Of a stretch of DNA of 64,000 nucleotides, positions 1 to 9,097 are shown one piece after another. The translations under genes were made by a program, and so were the position numbers. A model generated the notes under the pieces. That model searched no databases, was not told the origin of the DNA, and saw nothing but the letters and a program-made list of their open reading frames with translations. Each line of letters opens with the position of its first letter. The stretch's first letter is position 1. The DNA comes from Christensenella sp964438705. GTDB taxonomy: Bacteria; Bacillota; Clostridia; Christensenellales; Christensenellaceae. The stretch is taken from contig CAYTKQ010000009.1 in NCBI GenBank assembly GCA_964438705.1, forward strand, positions 48,945-112,944, written 5' to 3'.

Positions 1-1253
1 TCTTCCGAAGGAAGAACCGGTTCAAGCGCTCTTGAAGCAAGCGCGCCATGACCGATCTCGCGACGGGAGGTGGAACGCATCATACGCGCTTCGCCCGTGG
101 AATACGGGGGCATGTTGTAGTGATGCATATAGCGTTTGTAATCTTCCTCTGAAAGCCCGTCAAGCGTTTGGCCTTCACGCAGACCGCCAAGCGTCACAAG
201 GTTCATTGCCTGCGTCTGCCCGCGTGTGAATACCGCGCTGCCGTGCGTTCTCTTGAAAAGGCCGGTCTCGCACCAGATGGGGCGGATGTCTTCATACGAT
301 CTTCCATCCGGGCGAACCCCTTCGTTCATGATCTTGCCTCTGACGATCTCTTTCATCATGTTGTAAAGCGCGTTTGCGATATGCGGCGCTCCCTCCGGGA
401 ACTGTTCCGCAAAATGCTCCTGCACTTCCTGCTTGATTTGATCTTCGCGCGCTTCGCGTTCATCCCTGTCAAAGGTATCCAGACTCCAGGCAACCTTGTC
501 CATCGCAAATTCACGCACCGCGCAGTCGATGTCTTCCGGAACGTGATAAGGTTCCACTTCCTTTGCGGGTTTGCCGATTTCGTCTTTGATGTTCTGGATG
601 AAGGCACAGATGCGCTTCACTTCTTCGTGCGCAAACAGGATCGCATCGAGCATTTCCTGCTCGGATATTTCGTTTGCGCCCGCTTCCACCATCATGACGG
701 CGTCCTTCGTTCCTGAAACCGTCAGGTGCAGCCTGCTCTTTTCACGCTGCGCGCTATCGGGATTGATGACATATTCGCCATCCACAAGCCCAACGACCAC
801 AGACCCCGTCGGCCCTGCGAACGGAAGTCCCGAAATGCTGAGGGCGGCGGATGAGCCGATCATTGCGAACACCTCGCCCGGAATATCCGTATCCACGGAC
901 AGCACCGTAGCAACAACCTGTACGTCGTTGTAATAGCCCTTCGGGAACAGCGGACGGATGGGGCGGTCGATAAGCCGCGCCGCCAGAATCGCCTTTTCCG
1001 AGGGCCGTCCTTCACGCTTGATAAAGCCGCCGGGAATTTTACCCGCAGCATACATTTTTTCTTCATACTCCACACTCAGCGGAAAAAAGTCGATGTTCTC
1101 GCGCTGGGTTTTGGAGCCCGTCGCGGTCACGAGCAATGCCGTATCGCCGCATCTTACAATGACGGAACCGTCTGCCTGCATGGCATATTTTCCGCTCTCG
1201 ATGCTGAGGGTGCGGCCTCCCAGTTCCATTTCAAATACTTTACTTTCCTGCAT
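1..1253 (-). CDS. pnp: Polyribonucleotide nucleotidyltransferase (PNPase), partial
   Basis: 3'-to-5' phosphorolytic exoribonuclease of the RNA degradosome. About 417 N-terminal residues are visible; the gene runs off the left edge, so the second RNase PH core, KH and S1 domains lie outside. The protein begins MQESKVFEMELGGR, has the first RNase PH domain (motif RLIDRPIRPLFP near residue 95), then the all-alpha linker, and enters the second core with RREIGHGALA near residue 400. The ATG at 1253 follows a GGAG site. It lies just downstream of rpsO in the usual rpsO-pnp order. A hairpin with a T-run separates the two, so part of pnp expression probably depends on read-through or on a promoter not seen here. 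Confidence 0.97.
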   Translation of the reverse strand, partial: MQESKVFEMELGGRTLSIESGKYAMQADGSVIVRCGDTALLVTATGSKTQRENIDFFPLSVEYEEKMYAAGKIPGGFIKREGRPSEKAILAARLIDRPIRPLFPKGYYNDVQVVATVLSVDTDIPGEVFAMIGSSAALSISGLPFAGPTGSVVVGLVDGEYVINPDSAQREKSRLHLTVSGTKDAVMMVEAGANEISEQEMLDAILFAHEEVKRICAFIQNIKDEIGKPAKEVEPYHVPEDIDCAVREFAMDKVAWSLDTFDRDEREAREDQIKQEVQEHFAEQFPEGAPHIANALYNMMKEIVRGKIMNEGVRPDGRSYEDIRPIWCETGLFKRTHGSAVFTRGQTQAMNLVTLGGLREGQTLDGLSEEDYKRYMHHYNMPPYSTGEARMMRSTSRREIGHGALASRALEPVLPSE

Positions 1254-1326
1254 AGTTCTCCTATGTCCTCCTTATATTTACCCTTAATTGATAACAATAT
1301 AAATATCCCAAAAAAGATCAAGTGAT

Positions 1327-1353
1327 GCAAAAAGAGCGAGTAAAACCCGCTCC
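1327..1353 (-). terminator. Hairpin with T-run after rpsO
   Basis: On the minus strand, GAGCG and CGCTC arms around a GGTTTTACT loop are followed by TTTTT. It sits 8 nt past the rpsO stop, between rpsO and pnp. It is either a partial terminator or a processing hairpin, as is common between these two genes. Confidence 0.6.
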
Positions 1354-1360
1354 TTCCCGT

Positions 1361-1624
1361 TTACTTTCTCAATTTCAGGCTTTCGATGAGGCTTCTATAG
1401 CGCTCAATATCTTTTTCCTTCAGATAGTTCAAAAGGCCTCTTCTCTTACCAACCATTTTTAGAAGTCCGCGTCTGGAATGCGAATCCTTTTTGAATTCCT
1501 TCAAGTGCTCGTTCAAGTGGTTGATCCTGTAGGTCAGAAGCGCGATCTGCACCTCCGGCGATCCCGTATCCCCTTCCTTCTGGGCATACTTTTGAATGAT
1601 TTCTGTTTTAACTGCCTTATCCAT
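1361..1624 (-). CDS. rpsO: 30S ribosomal protein S15
   Basis: Primary 16S rRNA-binding protein of the small-subunit platform. The 87 residues are the normal length and show the family pattern (GSPEVQIALLT, then INHLNEHLK, then HSRRGLL and RRGLLNYL). The ATG follows GGAGGTAACAAA. It has its own promoter overlapping the end of ribF and a strongly structured leader, consistent with the autoregulation known for S15 genes. Confidence 0.98.
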   Translation of the reverse strand: MDKAVKTEIIQKYAQKEGDTGSPEVQIALLTYRINHLNEHLKEFKKDSHSRRGLLKMVGKRRGLLNYLKEKDIERYRSLIESLKLRK

Positions 1625-1654
1625 TTTGTTACCTCCATTTGTTGTAAACGCGTT

Positions 1655-1693
1655 ATGCTACGGCGCCGTCGGAGTTGTCGCGCACCGGAGCAT
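1655..1693 (-). promoter_or_regulatory. Structured rpsO leader (possible S15 autoregulatory element)
   Basis: Minus-strand RNA folds into ATGCT/AGCAT (5 bp), one mismatch, then a 6-bp GC-rich stem (CGGTGC with GCGCCG, one G-U) closing a loop of about 15 nt. It ends about 30 nt before the rpsO start. S15 autoregulation through leader RNA is well known in several phyla, with differing folds. That this hairpin binds S15 is inference. Confidence 0.5.
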
Positions 1694-1717
1694 ACGTTTT
1701 TAATTCACATGATAAAT

Positions 1718-1746
1718 AGTTTAGCATAAGATATATGCTTTGTAAA
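1718..1746 (-). promoter_or_regulatory. Putative sigma-A promoter for rpsO
   Basis: TTTACA (1741-1746) and TAAACT (1718-1723) are separated by 17 nt on the minus strand. The elements overlap the last codons of ribF, giving an rpsO transcript of about 85 nt leader starting near 1711. Confidence 0.5.
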
Positions 1747-2641
1747 CCTCTAAATTCCGCAGCAATTTGCGTGCCGCCTCCGCATCCTGCGCGATCTGCG
1801 CCTGCAGGGAGGCAACGTCCGCAAATGCTTGCTCCGGACGCAGAAAGGAAACAAAGTTGACGCGCATCCGTTCATCGTATACGTCCCCGGAAAAATCAAA
1901 AATGAAGGTCTCGATGTTCGGGACGCCATTGCTGCTCACCGTTGGTCGCACTCCAACATTGGTGACTGCCGGAAAGCATTTCCCGTCCACCTGTGCGATG
2001 GTCGCATATACGCCATAGCGCGGCATCAGCTTGTCCGTCGATATATTTGCCGTTGGAAAGCCAATCGCCGAACCCAGATGCTTCCCCTTTTCGATGTGCC
2101 CTTCTATAAAATAAAAACGCCCCATCAGCTCGGCGGTCTGCTCCATCTCGCCGCGCTCGATGTGCGCGCGGATAAGCGTGCTGCTCACCTTACCCTCTCC
2201 GCATGCCACCTCGGGCACGATGCACACTGAATAGCCGTACTTTTCAGCCTGTTCCGCAAGATAGGCCGCGTTTCCCTCCGCATTCCTGCCAAAACGGAAA
2301 TCGAAACCCACGGTGATGTGCTTCGCGTTGAAATCGTGCACCAGCCCCTCGATGAATTCATCCCTTGAGAGCTTGGAAAACGATTCCGTGAAGGGCTGCA
2401 TATAAAGCGCATCCACCTGCAGCGACGAAAATATTTCAGCCTTTTCATCGGCCGTATAGATATTCTTTAAAATCGCGTGATTGGGCTTCGTGTCAAATGT
2501 ATAGATCAGTGATTTCAGCCCGGTGCATTGTTTAATGTCGCGCACGAGTTCCGCGTGCCCCTTATGTATGCCGTCGAACAGCCCGACCGCGACGGCCGTC
2601 GGCTCCTTGTATGGCAGGTCGGTTTCTTTTAGGAGTTTCAT
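1721..2641 (-). CDS. ribF: Bifunctional riboflavin kinase / FAD synthetase
   Basis: Converts riboflavin to FMN and FMN to FAD in the cytoplasm. The N-terminal nucleotidyltransferase domain carries GLFDGIHKGH near residue 20 (HxGH-like site); the C-terminal kinase domain carries GHIEKGKHLGSAIGFPTANIS near residues 180-200. The 306 residues match the usual size. It overlaps the truB stop by 4 nt (ATGA), so it is translationally coupled as last gene of the infB-truB operon. Confidence 0.96.
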   Translation of the reverse strand: MKLLKETDLPYKEPTAVAVGLFDGIHKGHAELVRDIKQCTGLKSLIYTFDTKPNHAILKNIYTADEKAEIFSSLQVDALYMQPFTESFSKLSRDEFIEGLVHDFNAKHITVGFDFRFGRNAEGNAAYLAEQAEKYGYSVCIVPEVACGEGKVSSTLIRAHIERGEMEQTAELMGRFYFIEGHIEKGKHLGSAIGFPTANISTDKLMPRYGVYATIAQVDGKCFPAVTNVGVRPTVSSNGVPNIETFIFDFSGDVYDERMRVNFVSFLRPEQAFADVASLQAQIAQDAEAARKLLRNLEVYKAYILC

Positions 2642-3537
2642 AGACTGACTTCCTCCGCTTTCATCAGCATCGACATGATTTTCAACCTATCCCCTACTCG
2701 TCTTCCGATCCCCACGAGCGTGCCGCCGCAATATACGGCATAATCCGTGTTTTCCTTTGCTTTGATCCCCGTTTTGATAAGATCAATCGGCGTTCCCGTC
2801 GCGAAAAAGCGCATCAAAAAAGGATCGCAATCAATTTTTTGCATAAACGCAAGCGCCTGTCCTAAGGGGATCAGCGCATCGTCCAATTTGTTTTCTTTTA
2901 CCAGCGATTCGATTTCAGGCAGCGTATACGTTTCCTCTATTCGATAGCCGCACGTCTCGGTGCGCATCAAAAAGGATGTGATCGCCCCGCACGAAAGCCG
3001 TTCCCCGATGTCCGCGCACAGCGTCCGAATGTAGGTGCCCTTCGAGCATCGGAAACGCAGCAGAAACCGATTTTCCTGCCCGTGCAGGATTTTCGCCTCG
3101 TATACCGTTACAGCACGCGGCGGTTTTTCCACTTCGATTCCCCTTCGTGCGAGCTCGTAAAGCTTTTTACCCTGATGCTTTACGGCGGAATACATGGGCG
3201 GTTTTTGCAAAAGCGTTCCAACAAACGCCGGAAGGACTTCCGCGAGCATTTCGCGCGTAACGCTGCATTCGCAGGTCCTGACCACGCTGCCATAGCTGTC
3301 GAGCGTATCCGTTTCCACGCCAAACAATATTTCGGCGATGTATTCCTTATCCCCGCGCATGATGTAGTCCGCGATCTTAGTCGCGCGGCCCGCGCACACC
3401 GGCAGCACGCCCGCAGCGCCCGGATCGAGCGTGCCTGTATGCCCGATCTTCTTTTCACCCAGCATCCTGCGCAGATGCGACACCACGTCGCTCGATGTCA
3501 TTGCGGGAGGTTTTAATATATTCAGTACCCCGTTCAC
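2638..3537 (-). CDS. truB: tRNA pseudouridine(55) synthase
   Basis: Makes pseudouridine 55 in the T-loop of tRNAs. The catalytic Asp is in the GHTGTLDPGAAGVLPVC motif near residue 39; KPPMYSAVKHQGKKLYELAR (TruB motif II region) and the RCSKGTYIRTLC segment are also present. The last about 70 residues resemble the C-terminal extension of the family. 299 residues, normal length. It overlaps nrnA upstream and ribF downstream by 4 nt each. Confidence 0.96.
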   Translation of the reverse strand: MNGVLNILKPPAMTSSDVVSHLRRMLGEKKIGHTGTLDPGAAGVLPVCAGRATKIADYIMRGDKEYIAEILFGVETDTLDSYGSVVRTCECSVTREMLAEVLPAFVGTLLQKPPMYSAVKHQGKKLYELARRGIEVEKPPRAVTVYEAKILHGQENRFLLRFRCSKGTYIRTLCADIGERLSCGAITSFLMRTETCGYRIEETYTLPEIESLVKENKLDDALIPLGQALAFMQKIDCDPFLMRFFATGTPIDLIKTGIKAKENTDYAVYCGGTLVGIGRRVGDRLKIMSMLMKAEEVSL

Positions 3538-4484
3538 CGCAAATAGTCCCTCGCCGCTTTGATGATGCGTTCCATCACGTCGTATAAATTCCCTTTGAGC
3601 ATACAGCCCGCCGCTTTGACGTGCCCGCCGCCTCCAAATTGCGACGCAAGCGCGCCCACATCCGCATAGGCGTTTGCGCGCAGGCTCACTTTATAGGTAT
3701 CCTTGCTCATTTCACGAATGAATACGGCAATCTCCACTCCCATGATCTCCCGCGCATAATTAATTAGGATTTCGCTGTCCGCAACCTCGGCGCCGGTTTC
3801 CCCAAGCTCCGAAAGCATGATCGTCGAAACCGCAAGCATCCCGCTTTCGTGGATGCGGATGTTGTCGATGAATTTCGCGATGAGCTTTGTCGCGCCCCAG
3901 CTGCGGCAATTGAATATTTGATCCGCCATTTCCGCCAACGGAAGGCCGTTGTTCACAAGCGTGGAGAACAGTTCAAGAGTAGAGCGCCTTGTGTTGGAAT
4001 ATGTGAAGTTGCCCGTATCTGTGGCAATCGCCATATACACAGCCATATTGACTACTTGATCCGGTTTTGCGCCAAGCGCAAGCGCAAGCGCGTAAATGAT
4101 CTCGCCCGTCGCCGGAAAATCCGCTACGTAATTGACCTGCGCGTATTTCGTGTTGGAGACGTGATGGTCGATGTTGCAGTTCGGCTTTTGGGCAAAAAGC
4201 GTCTGCGCGTCCGAAAGTCGCTGCCTTGTGGCACAATCCACCGTGAGCACAGCTTCGTAATCGTCAAACGAAACATCGGCAAGTATCTTATACAGGTGCG
4301 TAAAATCGCCAAACCAATATTTGGGCGGCGGGTCGCATAATAAAATAACCTCGGCATTTTTGCCAAGATTATTTAAGCTTTGCGCCAATGCATATGCGCT
4401 GCCCAGCGCATCTCCATCGGGATTCAGATGGGTCAGGACGGCAAATTTGTTGTATTTGCCGATAAAATCCATTACTTCTTTCAT
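3534..4484 (-). CDS. nrnA: DHH-family phosphoesterase, NrnA type (oligoribonuclease / pAp phosphatase)
   Basis: Degrades very short RNA fragments and, in characterised relatives, dephosphorylates 3'-phosphoadenosine 5'-phosphate. Metal-site motifs in order are NPDGDALGS (residue 20 region), VDCA, DHHVSN (the DHH signature, near 127) and a DHHA1 domain ending in FGGGGHVKAAG near 290. The 316-residue length fits. Position between rbfA and truB is standard in Firmicutes. The exact substrate preference is inferred from family. Confidence 0.9.
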   Translation of the reverse strand: MKEVMDFIGKYNKFAVLTHLNPDGDALGSAYALAQSLNNLGKNAEVILLCDPPPKYWFGDFTHLYKILADVSFDDYEAVLTVDCATRQRLSDAQTLFAQKPNCNIDHHVSNTKYAQVNYVADFPATGEIIYALALALGAKPDQVVNMAVYMAIATDTGNFTYSNTRRSTLELFSTLVNNGLPLAEMADQIFNCRSWGATKLIAKFIDNIRIHESGMLAVSTIMLSELGETGAEVADSEILINYAREIMGVEIAVFIREMSKDTYKVSLRANAYADVGALASQFGGGGHVKAAGCMLKGNLYDVMERIIKAARDYLR

Positions 4485-4837
4485 TCTGTTTCCTTGCTTT
4501 TTACATCGTCGATCAGTTTGGATATTTTGATACTGTACTCGATGGAATCATCCAACACAAAGGTCAATTCCGGAACGCGCCGCAGATCGACCGCTTTTGC
4601 CAGCCTCGTGCGGATAAACGCCGCACCGTGGTTGAGCGCGTCGATGGACGCGTTCTTTTTTTTATCCGTATCATATACGCTGATATACACCTTTGCGAAC
4701 TTCAAATCGGGCGTAACGTCAGCTTTCGTGACGCTCGTCATGAGGGACAGGCGGTCGTCCTTCACATCATTTCTGATGATTTCAGACAGGGCCCGCTTGA
4801 CCTCCTCCTCAATTCGGTTGATTCTTGCTGTCGGCAT
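4481..4837 (-). CDS. rbfA: Ribosome-binding factor A
   Basis: Small KH-fold protein that helps mature the 5' end of 16S rRNA on the 30S subunit. The 118 residues begin TARINRIEEEVKRALSEII, have the LTSVTKADVTPDLKFAKVYISV strand-helix core (here split over residues 33-54) and the LRRVPELTFVLDDSIE signature. It overlaps nrnA by 4 nt and lies 14 nt after infB. Confidence 0.96.
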   Translation of the reverse strand: MPTARINRIEEEVKRALSEIIRNDVKDDRLSLMTSVTKADVTPDLKFAKVYISVYDTDKKKNASIDALNHGAAFIRTRLAKAVDLRRVPELTFVLDDSIEYSIKISKLIDDVKSKETE

Positions 4838-4851
4838 AACGTTTTCACTCC

Positions 4852-7302
4852 TTAGCGCGCAATCTCGTGCATTTCAAAGCACTCGACAACGTCGCCTTCC
4901 TTGATGTCGTCATAGTGGTCGAGCGAGAGGCCGCATTCGTAGCCCTGCGCCACTTCTTTCGCATCATCCTTGAAGCGCTTGAGGGAACTTAAAGACCCTT
5001 CATAGATAACCACATTATCGCGCAGCAAACGCGACTGTGAATTTCTGCGGATCATGCCGTCTGTCACCATACAGCCCGCGATCGTGCCGACCGTCGAAAC
5101 CTTGAAGGTCTGGCGCACCTCTGCGTGACCAATGACAAGCTCTTCATATTCGGGCTCAAGCATACCCTTCATCGCGGCGGTGATGTCCTCGATCGCCTTA
5201 TAGATGATACGATACATGCGCACATCGACCTTTTCGCGCTCCGCAGCGGTCTGCGCCATGTTATCCGGGCGCACGTTGAAGCCGATGATGATGGCGTTTG
5301 CCGCCGAGGCGAGCATGACGTCCGTTTCCGTGATCGCGCCTACTCCGCAATGGATCGCGCGTACACGCACCTCTTCATTGGAGAGCTTCTCAAGCGACTG
5401 ACGTACCGCTTCCACAGAGCCCTGCACATCCGCCTTGATGACGATGTTGAGGTCTTTGATCTGCCCCTCCGCGATCTGGTTGAAGAGATCGTCCAGTGAA
5501 ACCTTGGTCATCTTCTTGAGCATTTCCGCTTTCTGCTTATCCTTACGCTCCTCAGCAACCTGCTTGGAAAGCTTATCCGCAGGCGCCGCATGCAGGATAT
5601 CTCCCGCCGCCGGCACTTCGGAGAAGCCGATCACTTCGACAGGCTGTGCCGGAAGCGCTTCGTCTACGTTGTTGCCACGGTCATTCACCATTGCGCGCAC
5701 CCTGCCGTAAGCGGTACCCGCGATGATCGTATCACCCGTGCGCAGCGTTCCCGTTTCCACGAGAACTGTCGCAACCGGGCCACGGCCCTTATCGAGCTGT
5801 GCTTCGATGATCGTTCCTTTTGCAAGGCGATCCGGATTTGCCTTCAATTCCTGCACTTCCGCAACCAGAAGGATCATTTCGAGCAGCTTATCAATGCCCT
5901 CTCCCGTCTTTGCGGACACGGGCACAACGATGGTCTCGCCGCCCCATTCTTCGGGCAGCAGATCGTGCTCCGTCAATTCCTGCATGATCTTTTGTATGTT
6001 CGCGTTCGGCCTGTCTATTTTGTTGACCGCGACGATGATCGGCACGTTCGCCGACTTCGCGTGGTTGATCGCCTCGACCGTCTGCGGCATGATGCCGTCA
6101 TCCGCCGCGACAACGATGATCGCGATATCCGTCACCTGCGCGCCGCGTGCGCGCATTGCCGTAAACGCTTCGTGACCGGGCGTGTCGATGAAGGTGATCT
6201 TCTCGCCATTGAGCTCCACCTGATATGCGCCGATGTGCTGCGTGATGCCGCCCGCTTCGCTTTCCGTTACCTTGGAAAGCCTGATTTTATCGAGAAGCGA
6301 CGTTTTACCATGATCGACGTGACCCATGATCGTAACGATGGGCGGACGCTTCTTGAGCTGATCTTCGGTATCCTCCGCTTCCTCCACGAGAATATCTTCT
6401 GCCGTCTGCGCGATCTTCTGTTCCAGTTCGATCCCGAATTCTCCGGCGATCAGAGATGCCGTATCAAAATCGATTTGTGAGTTGATGGTAGACATCATAC
6501 CCAAAAGAAGCAGTTTCTTGAGCAAATCGGAAACAGGCTTGCCCAGCTTTTCTGAAAGCAGCTTGACTGAAATCGTCTCTTCGGTGATGATTGCCTTTTC
6601 GATCTTGATCGGTTCGATCACCATTTTAGGCTGCTGTTTTTTGTGCTTATACTTTTTGGAGCCTCTGCGGAATTCATCATCGTCAATGTTGAATACGCGC
6701 TCCTTGATCTTCGGCCGTTTTGCACGATCCTCTTCCATCTGCTTCTTTGTCTTTTTCCCGTGCTCGAAACCCTGCCCCGGCTTTGCGTTCGTATTCGGGA
6801 ACTTTTTACCCTGCTGCTTATCTGCCGGTTTTTCAGGACGTTTTTGATCTGTCGGCGCAGTCTTCGCGGCAGGAGCGTTCTCCTTTGCCGGTTGCGGCTT
6901 AGGCGGTCTCTGCTGCTTTGCCTCTTCCCTTACTGCTGCCACAGGCTTTTCGACCCTTGGCTTTTCTTGCGCCTGCGCTACAGGCGCAGCAACCTTCGTT
7001 TCTTCCTGTTTGATTGCTTCGCTCGGCGCTTCCACGGCTTTTTCTTCCGTTTCCTTTTGCGCGGCGGCTGCTTTTTGTGCCTCAGCTGCACGCTTCGCCT
7101 CTTCTGCGCGCATTTGCGCTTCCTTTTCCGCGCGAGCTTTTTCGTTCCTGACCTTTTCTATATCAAGAATTTTAGATTCAATCGACTTGATGTCGCCAAT
7201 CTGCTTATCCGCTTCCGACTGCATTTCCAAAATGCGGTTGAAAATAGCCTGCGCATTTGTAAGAAGCGATTTGTTTGTTTCTAAAATTTTTATCTTACTC
7301 AA
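4852..7302 (-). CDS. infB: Translation initiation factor IF-2
   Basis: GTPase that places fMet-tRNA on the 30S subunit and drives subunit joining. I place the start at TTG 7302 (product SKIKILE..., 816 residues), because GGGGGTG lies 6 nt upstream and the N-terminus then matches the family; an ATG further upstream at 7353 lies inside ylxQ. Residues about 35-230 are a low-complexity Ala/Lys/Glu/Pro linker. The G domain starts near residue 325 with GHVDHGKT, then DTPGHEAF, NKID and SAKTGEG; domains II-IV follow. The start overlaps ylxQ by 8 nt. Confidence 0.96.
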   Translation of the reverse strand: MSKIKILETNKSLLTNAQAIFNRILEMQSEADKQIGDIKSIESKILDIEKVRNEKARAEKEAQMRAEEAKRAAEAQKAAAAQKETEEKAVEAPSEAIKQEETKVAAPVAQAQEKPRVEKPVAAVREEAKQQRPPKPQPAKENAPAAKTAPTDQKRPEKPADKQQGKKFPNTNAKPGQGFEHGKKTKKQMEEDRAKRPKIKERVFNIDDDEFRRGSKKYKHKKQQPKMVIEPIKIEKAIITEETISVKLLSEKLGKPVSDLLKKLLLLGMMSTINSQIDFDTASLIAGEFGIELEQKIAQTAEDILVEEAEDTEDQLKKRPPIVTIMGHVDHGKTSLLDKIRLSKVTESEAGGITQHIGAYQVELNGEKITFIDTPGHEAFTAMRARGAQVTDIAIIVVAADDGIMPQTVEAINHAKSANVPIIVAVNKIDRPNANIQKIMQELTEHDLLPEEWGGETIVVPVSAKTGEGIDKLLEMILLVAEVQELKANPDRLAKGTIIEAQLDKGRGPVATVLVETGTLRTGDTIIAGTAYGRVRAMVNDRGNNVDEALPAQPVEVIGFSEVPAAGDILHAAPADKLSKQVAEERKDKQKAEMLKKMTKVSLDDLFNQIAEGQIKDLNIVIKADVQGSVEAVRQSLEKLSNEEVRVRAIHCGVGAITETDVMLASAANAIIIGFNVRPDNMAQTAAEREKVDVRMYRIIYKAIEDITAAMKGMLEPEYEELVIGHAEVRQTFKVSTVGTIAGCMVTDGMIRRNSQSRLLRDNVVIYEGSLSSLKRFKDDAKEVAQGYECGLSLDHYDDIKEGDVVECFEMHEIAR

Positions 7303-7624
7303 TGATTTCACCCCCGGAATTAGCGTTATATTTGTCGCATGCGCTTGCTGCAAACTGCGGACACGCTATTCCAATAATTTTGTTGTTTGGTTTATGAAGG
7401 CTTTCGCCCAACGCGCCGCACTCTTCAAGCACGATCAGCTTCACGTGATAATAGGCACAGGCATCCCGAAAAGCCTTTTTCGTATTTTCCGAGGCTGCGC
7501 CGTCTATCACAACCAGCTTCGCCCTGCGCTTTTTGATTGCCTGATCCACCCCTTGCGCGCCATAGACAAGTTTTCCGGCGCGCGCACCAAGCCCCAAAAA
7601 TCTCAAAAACGCTTCATGTTTCAT
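7295..7624 (-). CDS. ylxQ: L7Ae-family RNA-binding protein (YlxQ)
   Basis: 109-residue protein of the L7Ae/L30e/S12e fold, which recognises kink-turn RNA. Visible features are the FLGLGARAGKLVYGAQGVDQAI start, a KLVVIDGAASENT strand-turn-helix, and a loose C-terminal tail. It sits in the nusA-ylxR-ylxQ-infB block and overlaps ylxR by 11 nt and infB by 8 nt. The precise RNA target is not shown by the sequence. Confidence 0.88.
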   Translation of the reverse strand: MKHEAFLRFLGLGARAGKLVYGAQGVDQAIKKRRAKLVVIDGAASENTKKAFRDACAYYHVKLIVLEECGALGESLHKPNNKIIGIACPQFAASACDKYNANSGGEIIE

Positions 7625-7886
7625 GGCATTCCGCCGACTTTATCAGCGCCTCGTACAACTCATCGCTCATCGTTTTGCGCATGACCTTCGGGAATATCTT
7701 TTTCGCTTTTTCAATGCAAGCGGTGTTTGCGCACACATATGCGCCTCGCCCCTGCGCCTTTCCTCCGGTGTCGACGAAAAATTCTCCGTCGGCCCTTCGA
7801 ACGATGCGGATCAGCTCTTGTTTCGGTTTCCCTTTTCTACACGCGACGCACATTCTGACAGGCTGTTTTTTATCATCATTGCTCAT
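7614..7886 (-). CDS. rnpM: YlxR/RnpM family nucleic-acid-binding protein
   Basis: 90-residue basic protein with the family signature RMCVACRKGKPKQELIRIVR and GRGAYVCANTACIEKAKK. Work on the B. subtilis homologue links it to RNase P regulation; that role here is by family only. It overlaps nusA by 4 nt. Two Cys pairs (CVAC and CANTAC) may stabilise the fold. Confidence 0.88.
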   Translation of the reverse strand: MSNDDKKQPVRMCVACRKGKPKQELIRIVRRADGEFFVDTGGKAQGRGAYVCANTACIEKAKKIFPKVMRKTMSDELYEALIKSAECHET

Positions 7887-9082
7887 GCTTCTTCGTTTGT
7901 CTCTGCCTCCTGCGCTTCCGCAAGCTCTTCGAGGATCACATCCTCTTCTACATCCTCGACTGCCTCTTCGTCATTGAGCGCATTGACCAAGCTGAATTCA
8001 TCCTCGAGACTCACTTCGGCATTGGCAAAATCCTCGCCAAACACTTCCTGTTCTGTCTGCGACTGACTCTTGATGTCGATCTTCCATCCCGTGAGTTTTG
8101 CGGCGAGACGGGCGTTTTGCCCTTCCTTGCCGATCGCCAGCGAAAGCTGATAATCGGGCACGATGACCTTTGCCGCCTTTTCGTCCTCGTTGATCTGTAC
8201 CATCACGACCTTCGCCGGGCGAAGGGCATTCGCAATGAACTCGATGGGATCGGAGCTCCACGGAACCACGTCTATCTTTTCGCCGCCCAGTTCCTCCACG
8301 ACCTTTTCGATACGCGTTCCCTTATGGCCCACACATGCGCCGACCGGGTCAACGTCCTTTTCGTCGCTCCACACAGCGATCTTTGTACGGCCGCCCGCTT
8401 CACGCGCGATGCTTTTGATGAGTACTACATTTTGGCGGATCTCCGGCACCTCGAATTCGAACAGACGCTTGATGAGCGCAGGATGCGTCCGCGATACGAT
8501 GATCTGCGGCCCCTTGTTCGTTTTCTTGACCTCAAGCACATAGACCTTCAGGCGGTCGTTGATGTTATACTGTTCCGAATAGACGGTCTCGCTGACGGGA
8601 ATGATGCCCTCTGCGCGCCCAAGCTCTACATACACATTCCCGCGCTCGATCCGGTGAACAATAGCGGTGAGTACTTCGTTTTCTTTTTCCGCATATTGAT
8701 CATAGATGATACCGCGCTCCGCCTCGCGAATGCGCTGCACGACAACCTGTTTTGCCGTCTGCGCCGCGATGCGTCCAAAGTCCCGCGGGGTGACTTCCGT
8801 CTCTACCACGTCGCCCGCTTCATATTTTTCATTGATTTCGCGCGCTTCTTCAACGGTAATCTCCGTCTCTTCGTCCTCTATTTCTTCCACGACGTTCTTG
8901 ATCGCAAAGACCTTGATCTCCCCCGTGTCGCCGTCAATTTCCACCCGGGCGTTCTGATCGGTGCCAAAATGCCGCTTATATGCGGAAATCAGAGCGGTTT
9001 CGATCGCTTCGAGCAATATATCTTTTTTGATCCCTTTGTCATGTTCCAAATCTGATAAAGCTTCCATAAATTCCGTATTCAT
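7883..9082 (-). CDS. nusA: Transcription termination/antitermination protein NusA
   Basis: Binds RNA polymerase and nascent RNA and modulates pausing and termination. 399 residues: N-terminal polymerase-binding domain (residues 1-130), S1 domain (GIIPVSETVYSEQYNINDR region near 170), then KH1 and KH2 (VGACVGHKGTRI near 250; SLAIGKEGQNARLAAKLTGW near 320). As in most Firmicutes it lacks the C-terminal acidic repeats of E. coli NusA; only an acidic tail remains. Second gene after rimP. Confidence 0.96.
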   Translation of the reverse strand: MNTEFMEALSDLEHDKGIKKDILLEAIETALISAYKRHFGTDQNARVEIDGDTGEIKVFAIKNVVEEIEDEETEITVEEAREINEKYEAGDVVETEVTPRDFGRIAAQTAKQVVVQRIREAERGIIYDQYAEKENEVLTAIVHRIERGNVYVELGRAEGIIPVSETVYSEQYNINDRLKVYVLEVKKTNKGPQIIVSRTHPALIKRLFEFEVPEIRQNVVLIKSIAREAGGRTKIAVWSDEKDVDPVGACVGHKGTRIEKVVEELGGEKIDVVPWSSDPIEFIANALRPAKVVMVQINEDEKAAKVIVPDYQLSLAIGKEGQNARLAAKLTGWKIDIKSQSQTEQEVFGEDFANAEVSLEDEFSLVNALNDEEAVEDVEEDVILEELAEAQEAETNEEA

Positions 9083-9097
9083 AACCTTATCTCCTTG

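Noticed and set aside
5590..6480. 296-codon open frame on the plus strand
   Set aside because: Antisense to the G domain of infB; Arg/Asp/His-rich, no ribosome binding site, no family pattern.
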